NCBI RefSeq assembly: GCF_003144405.1
Contig: NZ_PENW01000019.1
Coordinates: 30,270 to 94,269 of the forward strand
DNA length: 64,000 nt
Direction: 5' to 3'
Origin: Proteus cibi
Lineage (GTDB): Bacteria > Pseudomonadota > Gammaproteobacteria > Enterobacterales > Enterobacteriaceae
In this document: one piece after another, positions 47,760-57,125 of the stretch
Layout of the letters: every line of letters starts with the position of its first letter
Numbering within the stretch: the stretch's first letter is position 1
Made by a program: the position numbers and the translations under genes
The notes under the pieces: model-generated
The model's input: only the letters and a program-made list of their open reading frames with translations
What the model was told of the DNA's origin: nothing
The model's database searches: none

Positions 47760-48773
47760 ATGCGTAATTTGACAGCTTCTATTCTATTGGCAATCGGTTT
47801 GACAGGCTCTGCTTTTGCGGATACGACTCCTGCCACACCAACTGAACAGCCAACTACTACTGCTGCCGTTTCTTCAACAGCTTCTACACCGGGAACTGCT
47901 ACACCAACAACGGCGACTTCTTCTGCGACCGCTACAACGGGGAATGACGCGAAAGCAGTAGGTTCTGAAACTACTAAGCCTGAAGGTGAAAATACACCTG
48001 TAACAACGGCTGAAAACTCAGAAAATGCAACCTCAGCGCCAGAAAATACACCAGCAGAAGTACAACCTGAAATGGTTGCTGGTGGTGGATTTGCGGAAGA
48101 TTTATCTGTGATGGGTATGTACCGTAATGCAGACTTAGTCGTTAAAAGTGTCATGATTGGCTTAATGTTAGCCTCTATTGTTACTTGGGCACTATTTTTC
48201 GCGAAAGGAAGCTACTTACTCTCACTGCGTCGTCGCTTAAGAAATGAGACGGCTCAGTTAGTTGATGCTAAATCACTTAACGATGCGTTAGCGATTAGCA
48301 AAAAATTTGGTAATAAGAGCGCAACCGCTGATTTCTTTAATGATGCAGAGTTAGAGCGTACTTACTCTCAAGAAAGTAAAGTGGCGTCAGGCATTAAAGA
48401 GCGCGTTGAAATGCGTATGGAACGTCGCGTTGCAGCAATAATTCGTGAATTAGGTCGTGGAAATGGTTACTTAGCCACAATTGGTGCAATTTCTCCTTTT
48501 ATCGGTCTTTTCGGTACGGTTTGGGGGATCATGAATAGCTTTATTGGTATTGCACATTCTCAGACGACAAATCTTGCGGTTGTTGCGCCGGGTATTGCAG
48601 AAGCATTATTAGCAACGGCGATTGGTCTGATTGCGGCTATTCCAGCGGTGATTATCTATAACATTTTTGCTCGTATGATCGCAGGTTATCGTGGTGAAAT
48701 TGGTGATATCGCAACAGGTGTGGTGACATTAGTCAGCCGTGATCTAGATATCGAAAACAGCAAAGCAAGGTAA
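47760..48773 (+). CDS. exbB: TonB-system motor protein ExbB with N-terminal extension
   Basis: Inner-membrane proton channel that with ExbD energises TonB for uptake of siderophores and vitamin B12. The protein has 337 residues against 244 in E. coli. The extra N-terminus carries a signal peptide (cleavage near AFA-DT, about residue 20) and a Thr/Ala/Pro/Glu-rich periplasmic stretch to about residue 100. The standard ExbB part begins GGGFAEDLSVMGMY and has three membrane segments: MIGLMLASIVTWALFF, then ATIGAISPFIGLFGTVWGIMNSF, then GIAEALLATAIGLIAAIPAVIIYN. Extended ExbB proteins are known in pseudomonads and other Proteobacteria. exbD follows 6 bases later. A Fur box lies upstream. Confidence 0.95.
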   Translation: MRNLTASILLAIGLTGSAFADTTPATPTEQPTTTAAVSSTASTPGTATPTTATSSATATTGNDAKAVGSETTKPEGENTPVTTAENSENATSAPENTPAEVQPEMVAGGGFAEDLSVMGMYRNADLVVKSVMIGLMLASIVTWALFFAKGSYLLSLRRRLRNETAQLVDAKSLNDALAISKKFGNKSATADFFNDAELERTYSQESKVASGIKERVEMRMERRVAAIIRELGRGNGYLATIGAISPFIGLFGTVWGIMNSFIGIAHSQTTNLAVVAPGIAEALLATAIGLIAAIPAVIIYNIFARMIAGYRGEIGDIATGVVTLVSRDLDIENSKAR

Positions 48774-48779
48774 TGAATT

Positions 48780-49208
48780 ATGGCAATGCGTCTTGGTGAT
48801 GATTCAGGTGATGATAATGAATTGCATGATATCAATGTGACGCCTTTTATTGATGTCATGTTGGTTCTACTCATTATCTTTATGGTAGCGGCACCTTTAG
48901 CTACTGTTGATATAAAAGTAAATTTACCCGCTTCAAGTGCTAAACCACAGCCTCGTCCTGAAAAGCCTGTTTATTTAACGATTAAGTCGGATAAACAAAT
49001 TTTCATTGGTGAAGAGATGGTCACACATGAAACGATGGCGAATGTGTTAGATACCCTGACACAAGCAAACAAAGAGACAACGATCTTTTTCCAAGCGGAT
49101 AAAACGGTCGATTATGAAACGTTAATGTCGGCAATGGATTCGCTAAGAAAAGCGGGTTATCTCAAAGTTGGGCTTGTGGGAATGGAAACCGTCTCTACGG
49201 GGGGTTAA
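48780..49208 (+). CDS. exbD: TonB-system motor protein ExbD
   Basis: A 142-residue protein (E. coli 141) with a short cytoplasmic tail, one transmembrane helix and a periplasmic domain. The essential proton-translocating aspartate is Asp25 in PFIDVMLVLLIIFMVAAP, the E. coli number. The periplasmic part includes IKVNLPASSAKPQPRPEKPVYL and the C-terminal LMSAMDSLRKAGYLKVGLVG. It works in a complex with ExbB, whose gene is 6 bases upstream, and TonB, which is not in the window. A terminator at 49254-49300 ends the unit. Confidence 0.98.
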   Translation: MAMRLGDDSGDDNELHDINVTPFIDVMLVLLIIFMVAAPLATVDIKVNLPASSAKPQPRPEKPVYLTIKSDKQIFIGEEMVTHETMANVLDTLTQANKETTIFFQADKTVDYETLMSAMDSLRKAGYLKVGLVGMETVSTGG

Positions 49209-49253
49209 AATTTAGCAAATAAGCTATTTATCTAAGTATTATTACGCTATTTT

Positions 49254-49300
49254 AAAAGCACTTTATTTATCGTTGTGAAATGATGAATAAAGTGCTTTTT
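49254..49300 (+). terminator. Intrinsic terminator after exbD
   Basis: AAAAGCACTTTATT pairs perfectly with AATAAAGTGCTTTT across an 18-base loop, followed by T. It begins 46 bases after the exbD stop. Confidence 0.88.
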
Positions 49301-49648
49301 TATTGCCTAGAAGAAATAGGGTTTATATTTTCACCATTTTTAATGGTTATCGGTATTATTAATAAAATTGAGTTAGAATAAAATTTAACTTTAGTATTAA
49401 ATAATATTAATAATAGATAGATTAAGTTACAGAATAAATAATTAATTAAGTTTATTGGGTAATGGTGGGCTGAATCAATTAATGCTAAGTAGATATCATT
49501 ATTTGACCTCCCATCACATTAATATTCATTAACTCTTCATTTTTTTTCATTTTTGGATTTTTTCAAATCAACTTTTTAAAGTTAAATTTTTTTATAACCT
49601 TGTGATTTATAATGTTTTTATTTAAATTTGATTTAAGTGTAAAAAAAC

Positions 49649-49676
49649 TTGCGCAAAAAATCTTATTGGATATAAT
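49649..49676 (+). promoter_or_regulatory. Candidate sigma-70 promoter of an orphan transcript
   Basis: TTGCGC, a 16-base spacer and a perfect TATAAT at 49671-49676. Transcription would start near 49683. It is 350 bases past the exbD terminator and is not followed by a reading frame. The -35 matches the consensus at only three positions. Confidence 0.5.
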
Positions 49677-49682
49677 GCATTC

Positions 49683-49966
49683 ACGTTACAAATTGAAATA
49701 TTCTGTAATGTGTTAAAACGCCTAATTTATTTATTATCTAAGTTATCCGCATTAGGGGACTTATTTTTTTATTGCACCAGGTAGACCGTTGTTTTCAGTC
49801 ATTCCAATTTCGAGTAAGTCGATTTTATTGACTTATTCAAACCACTTCTTATCCTTGATAAGCGGTGAGTAAAATAAAACGTGAAAGGCAGAGAACTACA
49901 CATAGCATTTTATTATTTTAATAAATTTAGAAGCCATAACATTTCGGTGTTATGGCTTTTTTATTT
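49683..49966 (+). ncRNA. Candidate small RNA of about 280 nt
   Basis: The segment starts behind a TATAAT promoter and ends in a strong intrinsic terminator, and no open frame of note lies between. Internal structure includes GAGTAAGTC/GACTTATTC at 49812-49838 and CTTATC/GATAAG at 49848-49862. The family was not recognised; it does not resemble RyhB, GcvB, Spot 42, ArcZ, RprA, GlmZ or 6S as I recall them. The start is approximate. An alternative is a decayed gene of which only the ends remain. Confidence 0.4.
49931..49966 (+). terminator. Strong orphan intrinsic terminator
   Basis: AAGCCATAACA pairs with TGTTATGGCTT around a TTTCGG loop, followed by TTTTTATTTT. The nearest upstream gene, exbD, already has its own terminator 630 bases earlier, so this one implies a separate transcript. 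Confidence 0.85.
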
Positions 49967-50988
49967 TGCTTGTTATATCCGTTGTTATCGCCACTTCTAA
50001 GTTGAGATCCCCAGAGTGTACCATGTTGACACTGATTCTCAGTTTATCGCTCATCATCAACGAGATCTTGCCTGCTTGAAAAACACAAACAGTTAACAAA
50101 GCATTTTTCAATTTTTTAGATTTGTGTTCACTTCTTTTATCTATTCTTACAAAAAAAAGAAATAGGCTTTATTTGGGGATTATTTATCGACAAATTATGT
50201 TTTTTTATCCACAAAAACAACAGGGATTTAACATTAAATTTTATTTACGTTCATTTCGTTATAAATTCGATATGTTATAAAATAACCTAACGAAATTATC
50301 TCCATTATGTACTGATTAGTAATTGTTAATGATCTTATCTTGTTGATATCACCTTACATCAATATGTATTTAATTTTATAGCGGTTTTATACTAAGACGA
50401 CTTCTTATTCCAAAAACGAATATACTTATAACTACATGAAAAATGATAAGAAAAACAGGTTAGTATTTGGCTAAAAAATAAACATTATTATGGTGATTAA
50501 AATTTAATAACAAAAGAAGAGCCTCGGAATTGGTAATAAAAATAAGCAGAAATTAAATATATTAATGTAATCATTTCTTGTTTATGAAATGCAATTTTTA
50601 ACATTATTGATGATGTAATGTAAAGGTTGATAATATGAAAAGAAGAGTCATCATTATAATTAAAAAATATATTAGAACTTATTTTTAATAATTTTTATTA
50701 GAAATTAGAAATAATGAATTATTAATTTTGTAATATTTTAAATATATTGTCTTATAAATTGTTTATTTTTTGTCTTCTTTATAAGTGTATGATTAATCTT
50801 TGTTTTATCTTTTTCATATCTCGACTTTTTAAGATAATGATAATTGTTTCTATTTTCCTTATCATTATTAAATGGAATTTTAATAAATTTAAAATGACGA
50901 AATATATAAAAATTAGGCATTGAAGCTTATATTGCTGAAACGTTTTTACTCACATAAAGGAATAATTTATCTTTTAATGAATTATCGC
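49967..50988. other. AT-rich gene-free region before the hydrogenase operon
   Basis: About 1 kb without a supported gene. The only short frames are low-complexity: a 60-codon minus-strand frame (50738-50920) rich in Lys, Asn and Ile, and a 17-codon plus-strand frame at 50635-50688 (MKRRVIIIIKKYIRTYF) with AAAGG eight bases upstream. E. coli has unrelated genes (yghA, yqhA, yghW and others) between exbBD and hybO; they are absent here, so this may be eroded sequence. Confidence 0.45.
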
Positions 50989-51002
50989 TTGATAATGATC
51001 AA
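50989..51002 (+). promoter_or_regulatory. FNR site of the hyb promoter
   Basis: TTGATAATGATCAA is a perfect match to TTGAT-N4-ATCAA. Its centre is 41.5 bases upstream of a start point near 51037, and TGTTAA at 51021-51026 can act as the -10, the layout of an FNR class II activated promoter. It lies 80 bases before the hybO ATG. Confidence 0.85.
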
Positions 51003-51081
51003 GTCATTATTGTGTCGGAGTGTTAAAAAGGCGGTGTTTTAAAATTATTCCAATTAAAAATCATCATATCAGGAGAGATAT

Positions 51082-52206
51082 ATGGCCTTGGGGAATAATG
51101 TTTTTTCCCATCATGGTATTAACCGACGCGATTTTATGAAATTGTGTGCTGCGTTGTCAGCTACCATGGGATTAAGCGGCAAAGCTGCCGCGGAAATGTC
51201 AGAAGCAATGGCATCACCTGAACGTCCACCCGTTATCTGGATCGGTGCTCAGGAATGTACAGGGTGTACAGAGTCTTTATTACGAGCAACTCACCCGACT
51301 CTGGAAAACCTCGTTCTTGATGTTATCGCACTCGAATATCACGAAGTGCTTTCTGCAGCTTTTGGTGATCAAGCTGAAGAAAATAAACACAATGCGATGG
51401 AGAAATATAAAGGTAAATACGTCCTCGTTGTTGACGGTTCAATCCCAGACAAAGATGGCGGTATTTACTGTATGGTTGCAGGTAAACCAATTCTTGAGCA
51501 TATCAAAGAAGCTGCTGAAGGGGCTGCTGCGATTATTGCTATTGGTTCATGTTCTGCATGGGGTGGGGTACCTGCTACTGGGGGCAACCCGACAGGTGCT
51601 AAATCACTGGAAGCCATTTTACCGGGTAAAACCGTTATCAATATTCCAGGGTGTCCACCAAACCCACATAACTTCTTAGCAACTGTTGCACATATTATTA
51701 CTTTCAACAAATTGCCTAAATTAGATAGCAAAAACAGACCGCTTTTTGCTTATGAGCGTTTAATTCACGAAAACTGTGAACGTCGCCCTCATTTTGATGC
51801 GGGTCGTTTTGCTAAAGAATTTGGTGATGAAGGTCATCGTCAAGGCTGGTGTTTATACCATCTAGGCTGTAAAGGCCCTGAAACTTATGGTAACTGCCCA
51901 ACATTAGAATTCTGCGATGTGGGTGGTGGGATCTGGCCTGTCGGTATCGGTCACCCTTGCTATGGTTGTAACGAAGAAGGTATCGGATTTACTAAAGGTA
52001 TTTTCCAATTAGCGAACGTTTATCAGCCAACACCAAAAGCACAAGTACCTGATGTTAACGCAAAAGAAGGTGGTGGTGTTTCTTATGGTGCTGCTGGCTT
52101 ACTGGGTGCTGTCGTGGGTGCAGTTGCGGGTGTCAGTGTGATGGCTGTGCGTCAATTAGGCCGTGACAAGAATGCCACAGGAGCCTCACAGGAGGATAAA
52201 CGGTGA
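51082..52206 (+). CDS. hybO: Hydrogenase-2 small subunit
   Basis: A 374-residue Fe-S subunit that passes electrons from the Ni-Fe site of HybC. A Tat signal is present (NRRDFMK, twin Arg15-Arg16), so the folded HybO-HybC pair is exported to the periplasmic face. Cluster ligands are visible in [23 protein letters not shown], the LYHLGCKGP region and [12 protein letters not shown]-terminal hydrophobic helix (about 334-356) anchors it in the membrane. It is the first gene of hybOABCDE-hypBCDE, with AGGAGAG upstream of the ATG and an FNR site 80 bases before. Its stop overlaps the hybA start by 4 bases. Confidence 0.98.
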   Translation: MALGNNVFSHHGINRRDFMKLCAALSATMGLSGKAAAEMSEAMASPERPPVIWIGAQECTGCTESLLRATHPTLENLVLDVIALEYHEVLSAAFGDQAEENKHNAMEKYKGKYVLVVDGSIPDKDGGIYCMVAGKPILEHIKEAAEGAAAIIAIGSCSAWGGVPATGGNPTGAKSLEAILPGKTVINIPGCPPNPHNFLATVAHIITFNKLPKLDSKNRPLFAYERLIHENCERRPHFDAGRFAKEFGDEGHRQGWCLYHLGCKGPETYGNCPTLEFCDVGGGIWPVGIGHPCYGCNEEGIGFTKGIFQLANVYQPTPKAQVPDVNAKEGGGVSYGAAGLLGAVVGAVAGVSVMAVRQLGRDKNATGASQEDKR

Positions 52207-53216
52207 ATAGGCGTCATTTCTTTAAGCTGGCATCAGGTGGGGTTCTCCTTGCGGGAATGGCACCCACTGCGAGTCATGCTGCGGCGCAGAACCGTCCCCC
52301 AATTCCTGGGTCTCTCGGTATGCTCTACGACTCTACACTGTGTGTAGGCTGTCAAGCATGTGTCACAAAATGTCAGGAAATTAATCACCCGGAGCCAATG
52401 GAGCGTGGTGATACTTACGCTAATGGTGATCCGATTTGGTCAAACAATGACAAATTAAGTCCTTACACAAATAATATTATTCAAATTTGGCGTGATGGTA
52501 CTGGTGAAAATAAAGACCAACTGGAAAACGGTTATGCCTTTATTAAGAAACAATGTATGCATTGTGTTGATGCAAACTGCGTTTCTGTTTGCCCTGTTTC
52601 TGCGTTAACCAAAGATCCAAAAACCGGTATTGTCCATTATCACGCGGATATCTGTACTGGTTGTCGTTATTGTATGGTGGGATGCCCTTATAACATTCCA
52701 AAATACGATTATGACGATCCATTTGGTAAGCTCTATAAATGTGAGCTTTGTAACCAAAAAGGTGTTGAGCGCTTAGATAAAGGCTTATTACCAGGCTGTG
52801 TTGAAGTTTGTCCTACTGGTGCAGTTATTTTCGGTACACGCGAAGAGTTGCTGGAAGAAGCAAAACGTCGTTTAGCGAAAAAAGCGGGTGAAGAATATCA
52901 TTACCCACGTCAAACCATTAGTGGTGGCGATACTTATCTACATAAAATTCCTGAATATCAAGATCATATCTATGGTGAGTTTGAAGGTGGCGGTACACAA
53001 GTCATGGTACTTTCTGCTGTTCCTTTCGACAATCTAGGTATGCCAGAAGTGGCGCCATTATCAACGGGGGCACGTTCTGAACATATTCAACATACGCTTT
53101 ACAAAGGCATGGTATTACCAATAGCAGCCCTTGCAGGGATCACCTATTTGGTTAACCGTAATAGTAAAAAACAAGAGCAGGAACACCACAAGGAGGATAA
53201 CGATGTCGAGTCATGA
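52203..53216 (+). CDS. hybA: Hydrogenase-2 ferredoxin-like subunit HybA
   Basis: A 337-residue periplasmic protein (E. coli 328) with four [4Fe-4S] clusters relaying electrons from HybO to HybB. A Tat signal [12 protein letters not shown] starts at residue 2. Cysteine motifs are [35 protein letters not shown] and the CELC...CVEVCP pair. A C-terminal transmembrane helix ([12 protein letters not shown]) is present. It overlaps hybO by 4 bases and hybB by 14, so the operon is translationally coupled. Confidence 0.97.
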   Translation: MNRRHFFKLASGGVLLAGMAPTASHAAAQNRPPIPGSLGMLYDSTLCVGCQACVTKCQEINHPEPMERGDTYANGDPIWSNNDKLSPYTNNIIQIWRDGTGENKDQLENGYAFIKKQCMHCVDANCVSVCPVSALTKDPKTGIVHYHADICTGCRYCMVGCPYNIPKYDYDDPFGKLYKCELCNQKGVERLDKGLLPGCVEVCPTGAVIFGTREELLEEAKRRLAKKAGEEYHYPRQTISGGDTYLHKIPEYQDHIYGEFEGGGTQVMVLSAVPFDNLGMPEVAPLSTGARSEHIQHTLYKGMVLPIAALAGITYLVNRNSKKQEQEHHKEDNDVES

Positions 53217-54384
53217 TCCTCGTCCACTTGGCGGTAAGTTATTTACTCTCGCAGTAAGAGTATTTTTACCGCTTGCTGTGCTCGGTTTTATTCTTATTGG
53301 TAAGCGTTTGGTATTAGGTCTGGGCGATGTCTCTGATCTGAATGGGGGATATCCTTGGGGTATTTGGATTGCCTTTGACTTATTGATAGGAACAGGCTTT
53401 GCATGTGGTGGTTGGGCACTTGCATGGGCTGTTTATGTCTTTAATAAAGGGGAATTTCACCCATTAGTACGTCCAGCATTGTTAGCGAGCTTGTTCGGCT
53501 ATTCATTAGGTGGTTTATCCATCGCTATTGATATTGGTCGTTATTGGAACATGCCTCACTTCTTTATGCCGCAATACTTTAACGTTAACTCAGTGTTGTT
53601 TGAAACAGCGACTTGTATGACCATCTACATTATGGTGATGGCATTAGAATTCTTACCTGCGTTATTAGAACGTTTAGGTTGGAAAGTGTCGTTGAAACGT
53701 CTTAATAAAGCGATGTTCTTTATTATTGGTCTTGGTGCTTTGCTGCCAACCATGCACCAATCTTCAATGGGATCATTAATGATTTCAGCGGGTTGGAAAG
53801 TGCATCCACTGTGGCAATCTTATGAGATGTTACCGCTGTTTTCTCTGTTAACCGCCTTTCTCCTTGGTTTCACTATCGTTATTTTTGAAGGCTCTTTGCT
53901 AAAAGCAAGTCGTACCATGAATGATGATGAAACACCGCTATTTACCAAGTTAACTAAAGTGATCGAAGTGTTGCTGATCGCATTCTTGGTATGTCGCTGG
54001 GGTGAAATTATTTGGAACGGTAAACTGAGTTATATCGGAAATGGGGATATGTTCTCGTGGTTATTCATTGCTGAAAGTGCATTGTTATTACTTCCTCTTA
54101 TTTTAATGCATTTAAATAATAACCGCCGTAGTCCAAAAATGCTGTTTGTTTGTGCTGTATTTATCTTAATTGGCGCAGCAATGTGGCGTATGAACTACTC
54201 TTTAGTTGCTTACAATCCAGGCAATGGTTACCACTATTTCCCAACAGCAAGTGAATTGCTGATTTCTATTGGTTTCGTTGCATTTGAAGTAACTGCTTAC
54301 ATTCTTATTATCCGTTTATTGCCGGTTTTACCTGCACAAACAGATTCGAATATACAATTAAAAAAGGCTGAGGTTAAATCATGA
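53203..54384 (+). CDS. hybB: Hydrogenase-2 membrane subunit HybB (NrfD family)
   Basis: A 393-residue integral membrane protein (E. coli 392) of the NrfD/PsrC family with about ten transmembrane segments; it links HybA to the menaquinone pool and allows energy-coupled reversible hydrogen turnover. The ATG at 53203, after AAGGAGG, is chosen; the frame opens earlier inside hybA but the added residues are unlike the family. Conserved features include [24 protein letters not shown] and [18 protein letters not shown]. It overlaps hybC by four bases (ATGA). Confidence 0.97.
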   Translation: MSSHDPRPLGGKLFTLAVRVFLPLAVLGFILIGKRLVLGLGDVSDLNGGYPWGIWIAFDLLIGTGFACGGWALAWAVYVFNKGEFHPLVRPALLASLFGYSLGGLSIAIDIGRYWNMPHFFMPQYFNVNSVLFETATCMTIYIMVMALEFLPALLERLGWKVSLKRLNKAMFFIIGLGALLPTMHQSSMGSLMISAGWKVHPLWQSYEMLPLFSLLTAFLLGFTIVIFEGSLLKASRTMNDDETPLFTKLTKVIEVLLIAFLVCRWGEIIWNGKLSYIGNGDMFSWLFIAESALLLLPLILMHLNNNRRSPKMLFVCAVFILIGAAMWRMNYSLVAYNPGNGYHYFPTASELLISIGFVAFEVTAYILIIRLLPVLPAQTDSNIQLKKAEVKS

Positions 54385-56084
54385 GCCAACGCATTACTAT
54401 TGATCCTATTACCCGTATTGAAGGGCATTTACGCGTCGATTGTGAAATTGATAACGGAAAAGTTGTTAAGGCTTGGTCTTCCGGTACCATGTGGCGCGGA
54501 ATGGAGGAGATCCTAAAAGGGAGCGACCCTCGTGATGCATGGATTATCGTGCAACGTATCTGTGGTGTATGTACAACGGTTCATGCTATTGCCTCAGTAC
54601 GTGCTGTCGAAGATGCTTTAGGAATGGATATTCCTGTCAATGCGCAGTATATCCGTAACTTAATCCTCGGCTCGCATATTATTCATGACCATATTGTCCA
54701 TTTCTATCAGCTTTCTGCGATGGACTGGGTTGATATTACTTCTGCATTACAAGCCGATCCAGAAAAAGCATCAGCGATGCTGAAAGGCGTTTCTGATTGG
54801 CACTTGAACTCTGCTGAAGAGTTCAGAAAAGTACAGAAAAAAATCCAAGGTTTAGTGGACAGTGGTCAGTTAGGTATTTTTGCTAATGGCTATTGGGGTC
54901 ACTCGGCAATGAAATTGCCACCAGAAGTTAACCTGATTGCGGTTGCTCACTATCTGCAAGCACTTGAGTGTCAGCGTGATGCAAACCGTATCGTGGCTAT
55001 TTTGGGCGGTAAAACACCACATATCCAAAACTTGGCTGTGGGCGGTGTGGCTAACCCAATTAATCTTGATGCACCAAGTGTTCTTAACTTAGAACGTTTA
55101 ATGTACGTGAAAAGCTTTATCGATAAACTGGGTGATTTCGTTAACCAAGTTTATAAAGTCGATACTGCGATTTTCGCTGCATATTATCCTGAATGGTTAA
55201 AAATCGGTAAAGGTGCTAACTACTATCTGTCTGTACCTGAGTTACCAATTAATGGTAATAACACTGAGTTCTTACTTTCTGGTGGTTATATGGAAGGGAT
55301 TGATTTCTCTACGTATCGACCAATTAAAAACTGGAAAGATGAAAACCTGAAAGAGGGTATCGAGGAAAGTGGTAAACACGCATGGTATGAAGATGATGAA
55401 CCATTAAAACCATGGGAAGGTTTAACTCGTCCTAAATACACTGGTTGGGATGAAAACAACAAATACTCATGGGTTAAATCACCAACATTCTATGGTAAAC
55501 CTGTAGAAGTCGGTACATTAGCATGGTTAGTGTGTGGTTTAGCAGGTAAGCACGAAGGTACTGTTAAACACTACAATGACATCAATAAGATCTATACTCA
55601 TTTAACCAACGAAACACTGGTGACAGAGCAGTTAGAATCTACTTGGGGTCGCATTATTGGACGTACTGTTCATGCGTGTGTATTACAAGAGTCTCTAGCA
55701 ACGTTATGGCAATCACTGGTTGACAATATTGGTCGTGGTGATACGACTTCCTTTATTAAACCAGAGTTTGAACCAGGTAAAGAGTACCGAGGTGTGGGTT
55801 TTGAAGAAGCCTCTCGCGGTATGTTATCTCACTGGATCGTGTTTAAAGACGGTAAAATCACTAACTATCAGGCAGTTGTTCCATCTACATGGAATGCGGG
55901 TCCTCGTAACTTTAATGATGAACCGGGTCCTTATGAGTTATCACTTGTTGGCACACCTGTTGCTGATCCGAAAAAACCATTAGAAGTGGTAAGAACGATC
56001 CACTCCTTTGACCCATGTATGGCGTGTGCTGTACATATGGTTGATTTAACAGGTAAAGAACTCAGTAAGGTGAAGGTATTATAA
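54381..56084 (+). CDS. hybC: Hydrogenase-2 large subunit (Ni-Fe active site)
   Basis: A 567-residue catalytic subunit (E. coli 567). The four Ni-Fe cysteine ligands are in RICGVCTTVH (Cys61, Cys64) and DPCMACAVH (Cys546, Cys549). The 15 residues after His552 form the C-terminal peptide that HybD removes after nickel insertion; E. coli HybC has a 15-residue peptide as well. The N-terminus shows ITIDPITRIEGHLRVD. It is exported by the Tat route with HybO. The stop overlaps the hybD start (TAATG). Confidence 0.99.
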   Translation: MSQRITIDPITRIEGHLRVDCEIDNGKVVKAWSSGTMWRGMEEILKGSDPRDAWIIVQRICGVCTTVHAIASVRAVEDALGMDIPVNAQYIRNLILGSHIIHDHIVHFYQLSAMDWVDITSALQADPEKASAMLKGVSDWHLNSAEEFRKVQKKIQGLVDSGQLGIFANGYWGHSAMKLPPEVNLIAVAHYLQALECQRDANRIVAILGGKTPHIQNLAVGGVANPINLDAPSVLNLERLMYVKSFIDKLGDFVNQVYKVDTAIFAAYYPEWLKIGKGANYYLSVPELPINGNNTEFLLSGGYMEGIDFSTYRPIKNWKDENLKEGIEESGKHAWYEDDEPLKPWEGLTRPKYTGWDENNKYSWVKSPTFYGKPVEVGTLAWLVCGLAGKHEGTVKHYNDINKIYTHLTNETLVTEQLESTWGRIIGRTVHACVLQESLATLWQSLVDNIGRGDTTSFIKPEFEPGKEYRGVGFEEASRGMLSHWIVFKDGKITNYQAVVPSTWNAGPRNFNDEPGPYELSLVGTPVADPKKPLEVVRTIHSFDPCMACAVHMVDLTGKELSKVKVL

Positions 56085-56572
56085 TGCGAACTCTCGTCTT
56101 AGGCATTGGTAATTTATTACTAAGCGATGAAGGCATTGGTGTTCGTATAGTAGAAGCGCTCGAAGAGCGCTTCTCTTTACCAGAGAACGTCGATGTTATT
56201 GATGGTGGCACATCAGGTATGGAAATTTTGCAAGATATCGCTGCAAGAGACCTCCTGATTGTTGCCGATGCGGTAAGAAGTAATCATGAACCAGGAAGTA
56301 TTTTTGTGTTACATGATGATGATGTTCCCGCGCTGTTTACACAGAAGATCTCGCCTCATCAGCTAGGCTTATCTGATGTCTTAATGGCATTACGTATGAC
56401 AGATGAATTTCCACGTAAGCTTATTTTAGTGGGCATTGAACCTGCATCATTAGAGCCAAGCATGTCGCTGTCTGACATTGGTCAAAAATCAATGGAAATT
56501 GCGTTAGAACATGTTGTCAATATTTTGCGTGAGTATGGTATTCCTGTCACACCCAAAGAGGTAACCGCATGA
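56084..56572 (+). CDS. hybD: Hydrogenase-2 maturation endopeptidase HybD
   Basis: A 162-residue cytoplasmic endopeptidase (E. coli 164) that cleaves the C-terminal peptide of HybC after nickel insertion. The HycI/HybD family signature LGIGNLLLSDEGIGVRIVEAL is at residues 5-25, including the metal-sensing Glu16; a second Asp lies in VADAVRSNHEPG near 62, and the ISPHQLGLSDVL segment holds the conserved His near 93. It overlaps hybC by one base and hybE by four. Confidence 0.97.
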   Translation: MRTLVLGIGNLLLSDEGIGVRIVEALEERFSLPENVDVIDGGTSGMEILQDIAARDLLIVADAVRSNHEPGSIFVLHDDDVPALFTQKISPHQLGLSDVLMALRMTDEFPRKLILVGIEPASLEPSMSLSDIGQKSMEIALEHVVNILREYGIPVTPKEVTA

Positions 56573-57063
56573 GTGAAATAAGCTGGGATATTGTCGGGTA
56601 CGATGAACCGCCTGTTGAGCAACTTGAAGCACGTTTTAGTGAAATTGCTGACAAAGAGATGAAAGGGTTGCCTTTTTACCGCGAAGGCGTTCCTGTAAAA
56701 GCAGGGGGCTTTACCTTATTTGAAAATCAGTGGATTGGGGCTGTTCTTACTCCTTGGATGCTAGAGCTTGTCGTTTTCCCTGGACCTTCACAAGAATGGC
56801 CACATCGAAAAGTCGGTGATCGTATTGGGTTAGAATTACCTTGTGGTCAGATTAAATTCGTTGTGGGTGAGCTGGCGGGAGGGATGCAATATCTTGCTTG
56901 TTCATTAATGTCACCACTTGATAGACATTTAACCGCAGAGCATGCTGTTGACTTGGTTGAAAATAGTGTAAAAATGGCTCTTTCTCTTCCTGTGCAGACA
57001 CAATCCGTAGCAGAAGTTGATTTAAGTCGTCGTTCTCTCTTCCGTGGTCAGTTAAGATCATAG
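56569..57063 (+). CDS. hybE: Hydrogenase-2 chaperone HybE
   Basis: A 164-residue protein (E. coli HybE 162) of the HupJ/HybE [NiFe]-hydrogenase assembly chaperone family. It binds the HybO Tat signal and prevents premature export of immature enzyme. Visible conserved parts are GLPFYREGVPVKAGGFTLFENQWIGAVLTPWMLELVVFPGP and GMQYLACSLMSPLDRH. It overlaps hybD by four bases. In E. coli the next gene is hybF (a HypA homologue); here hypB comes next, 62 bases downstream, and hybF is missing. Confidence 0.93.
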   Translation: MSEISWDIVGYDEPPVEQLEARFSEIADKEMKGLPFYREGVPVKAGGFTLFENQWIGAVLTPWMLELVVFPGPSQEWPHRKVGDRIGLELPCGQIKFVVGELAGGMQYLACSLMSPLDRHLTAEHAVDLVENSVKMALSLPVQTQSVAEVDLSRRSLFRGQLRS

Positions 57064-57125
57064 AGTAGAAATTTTACGCGACACAGAGTCACATTCTTCT
57101 TATTGAATAGTACAGGAGTCAGAAT

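Noticed and set aside
47714..48154. 146-codon frame antisense to the exbB extension
   Set aside because: Val/Ala-rich mirror of the Thr/Ala/Pro-rich exbB codons.
50738..50920. 60-codon minus-strand frame in the hyb upstream gap
   Set aside because: Lys/Asn/Ile-rich product expected from random AT-rich DNA, with no ribosome binding site of note.
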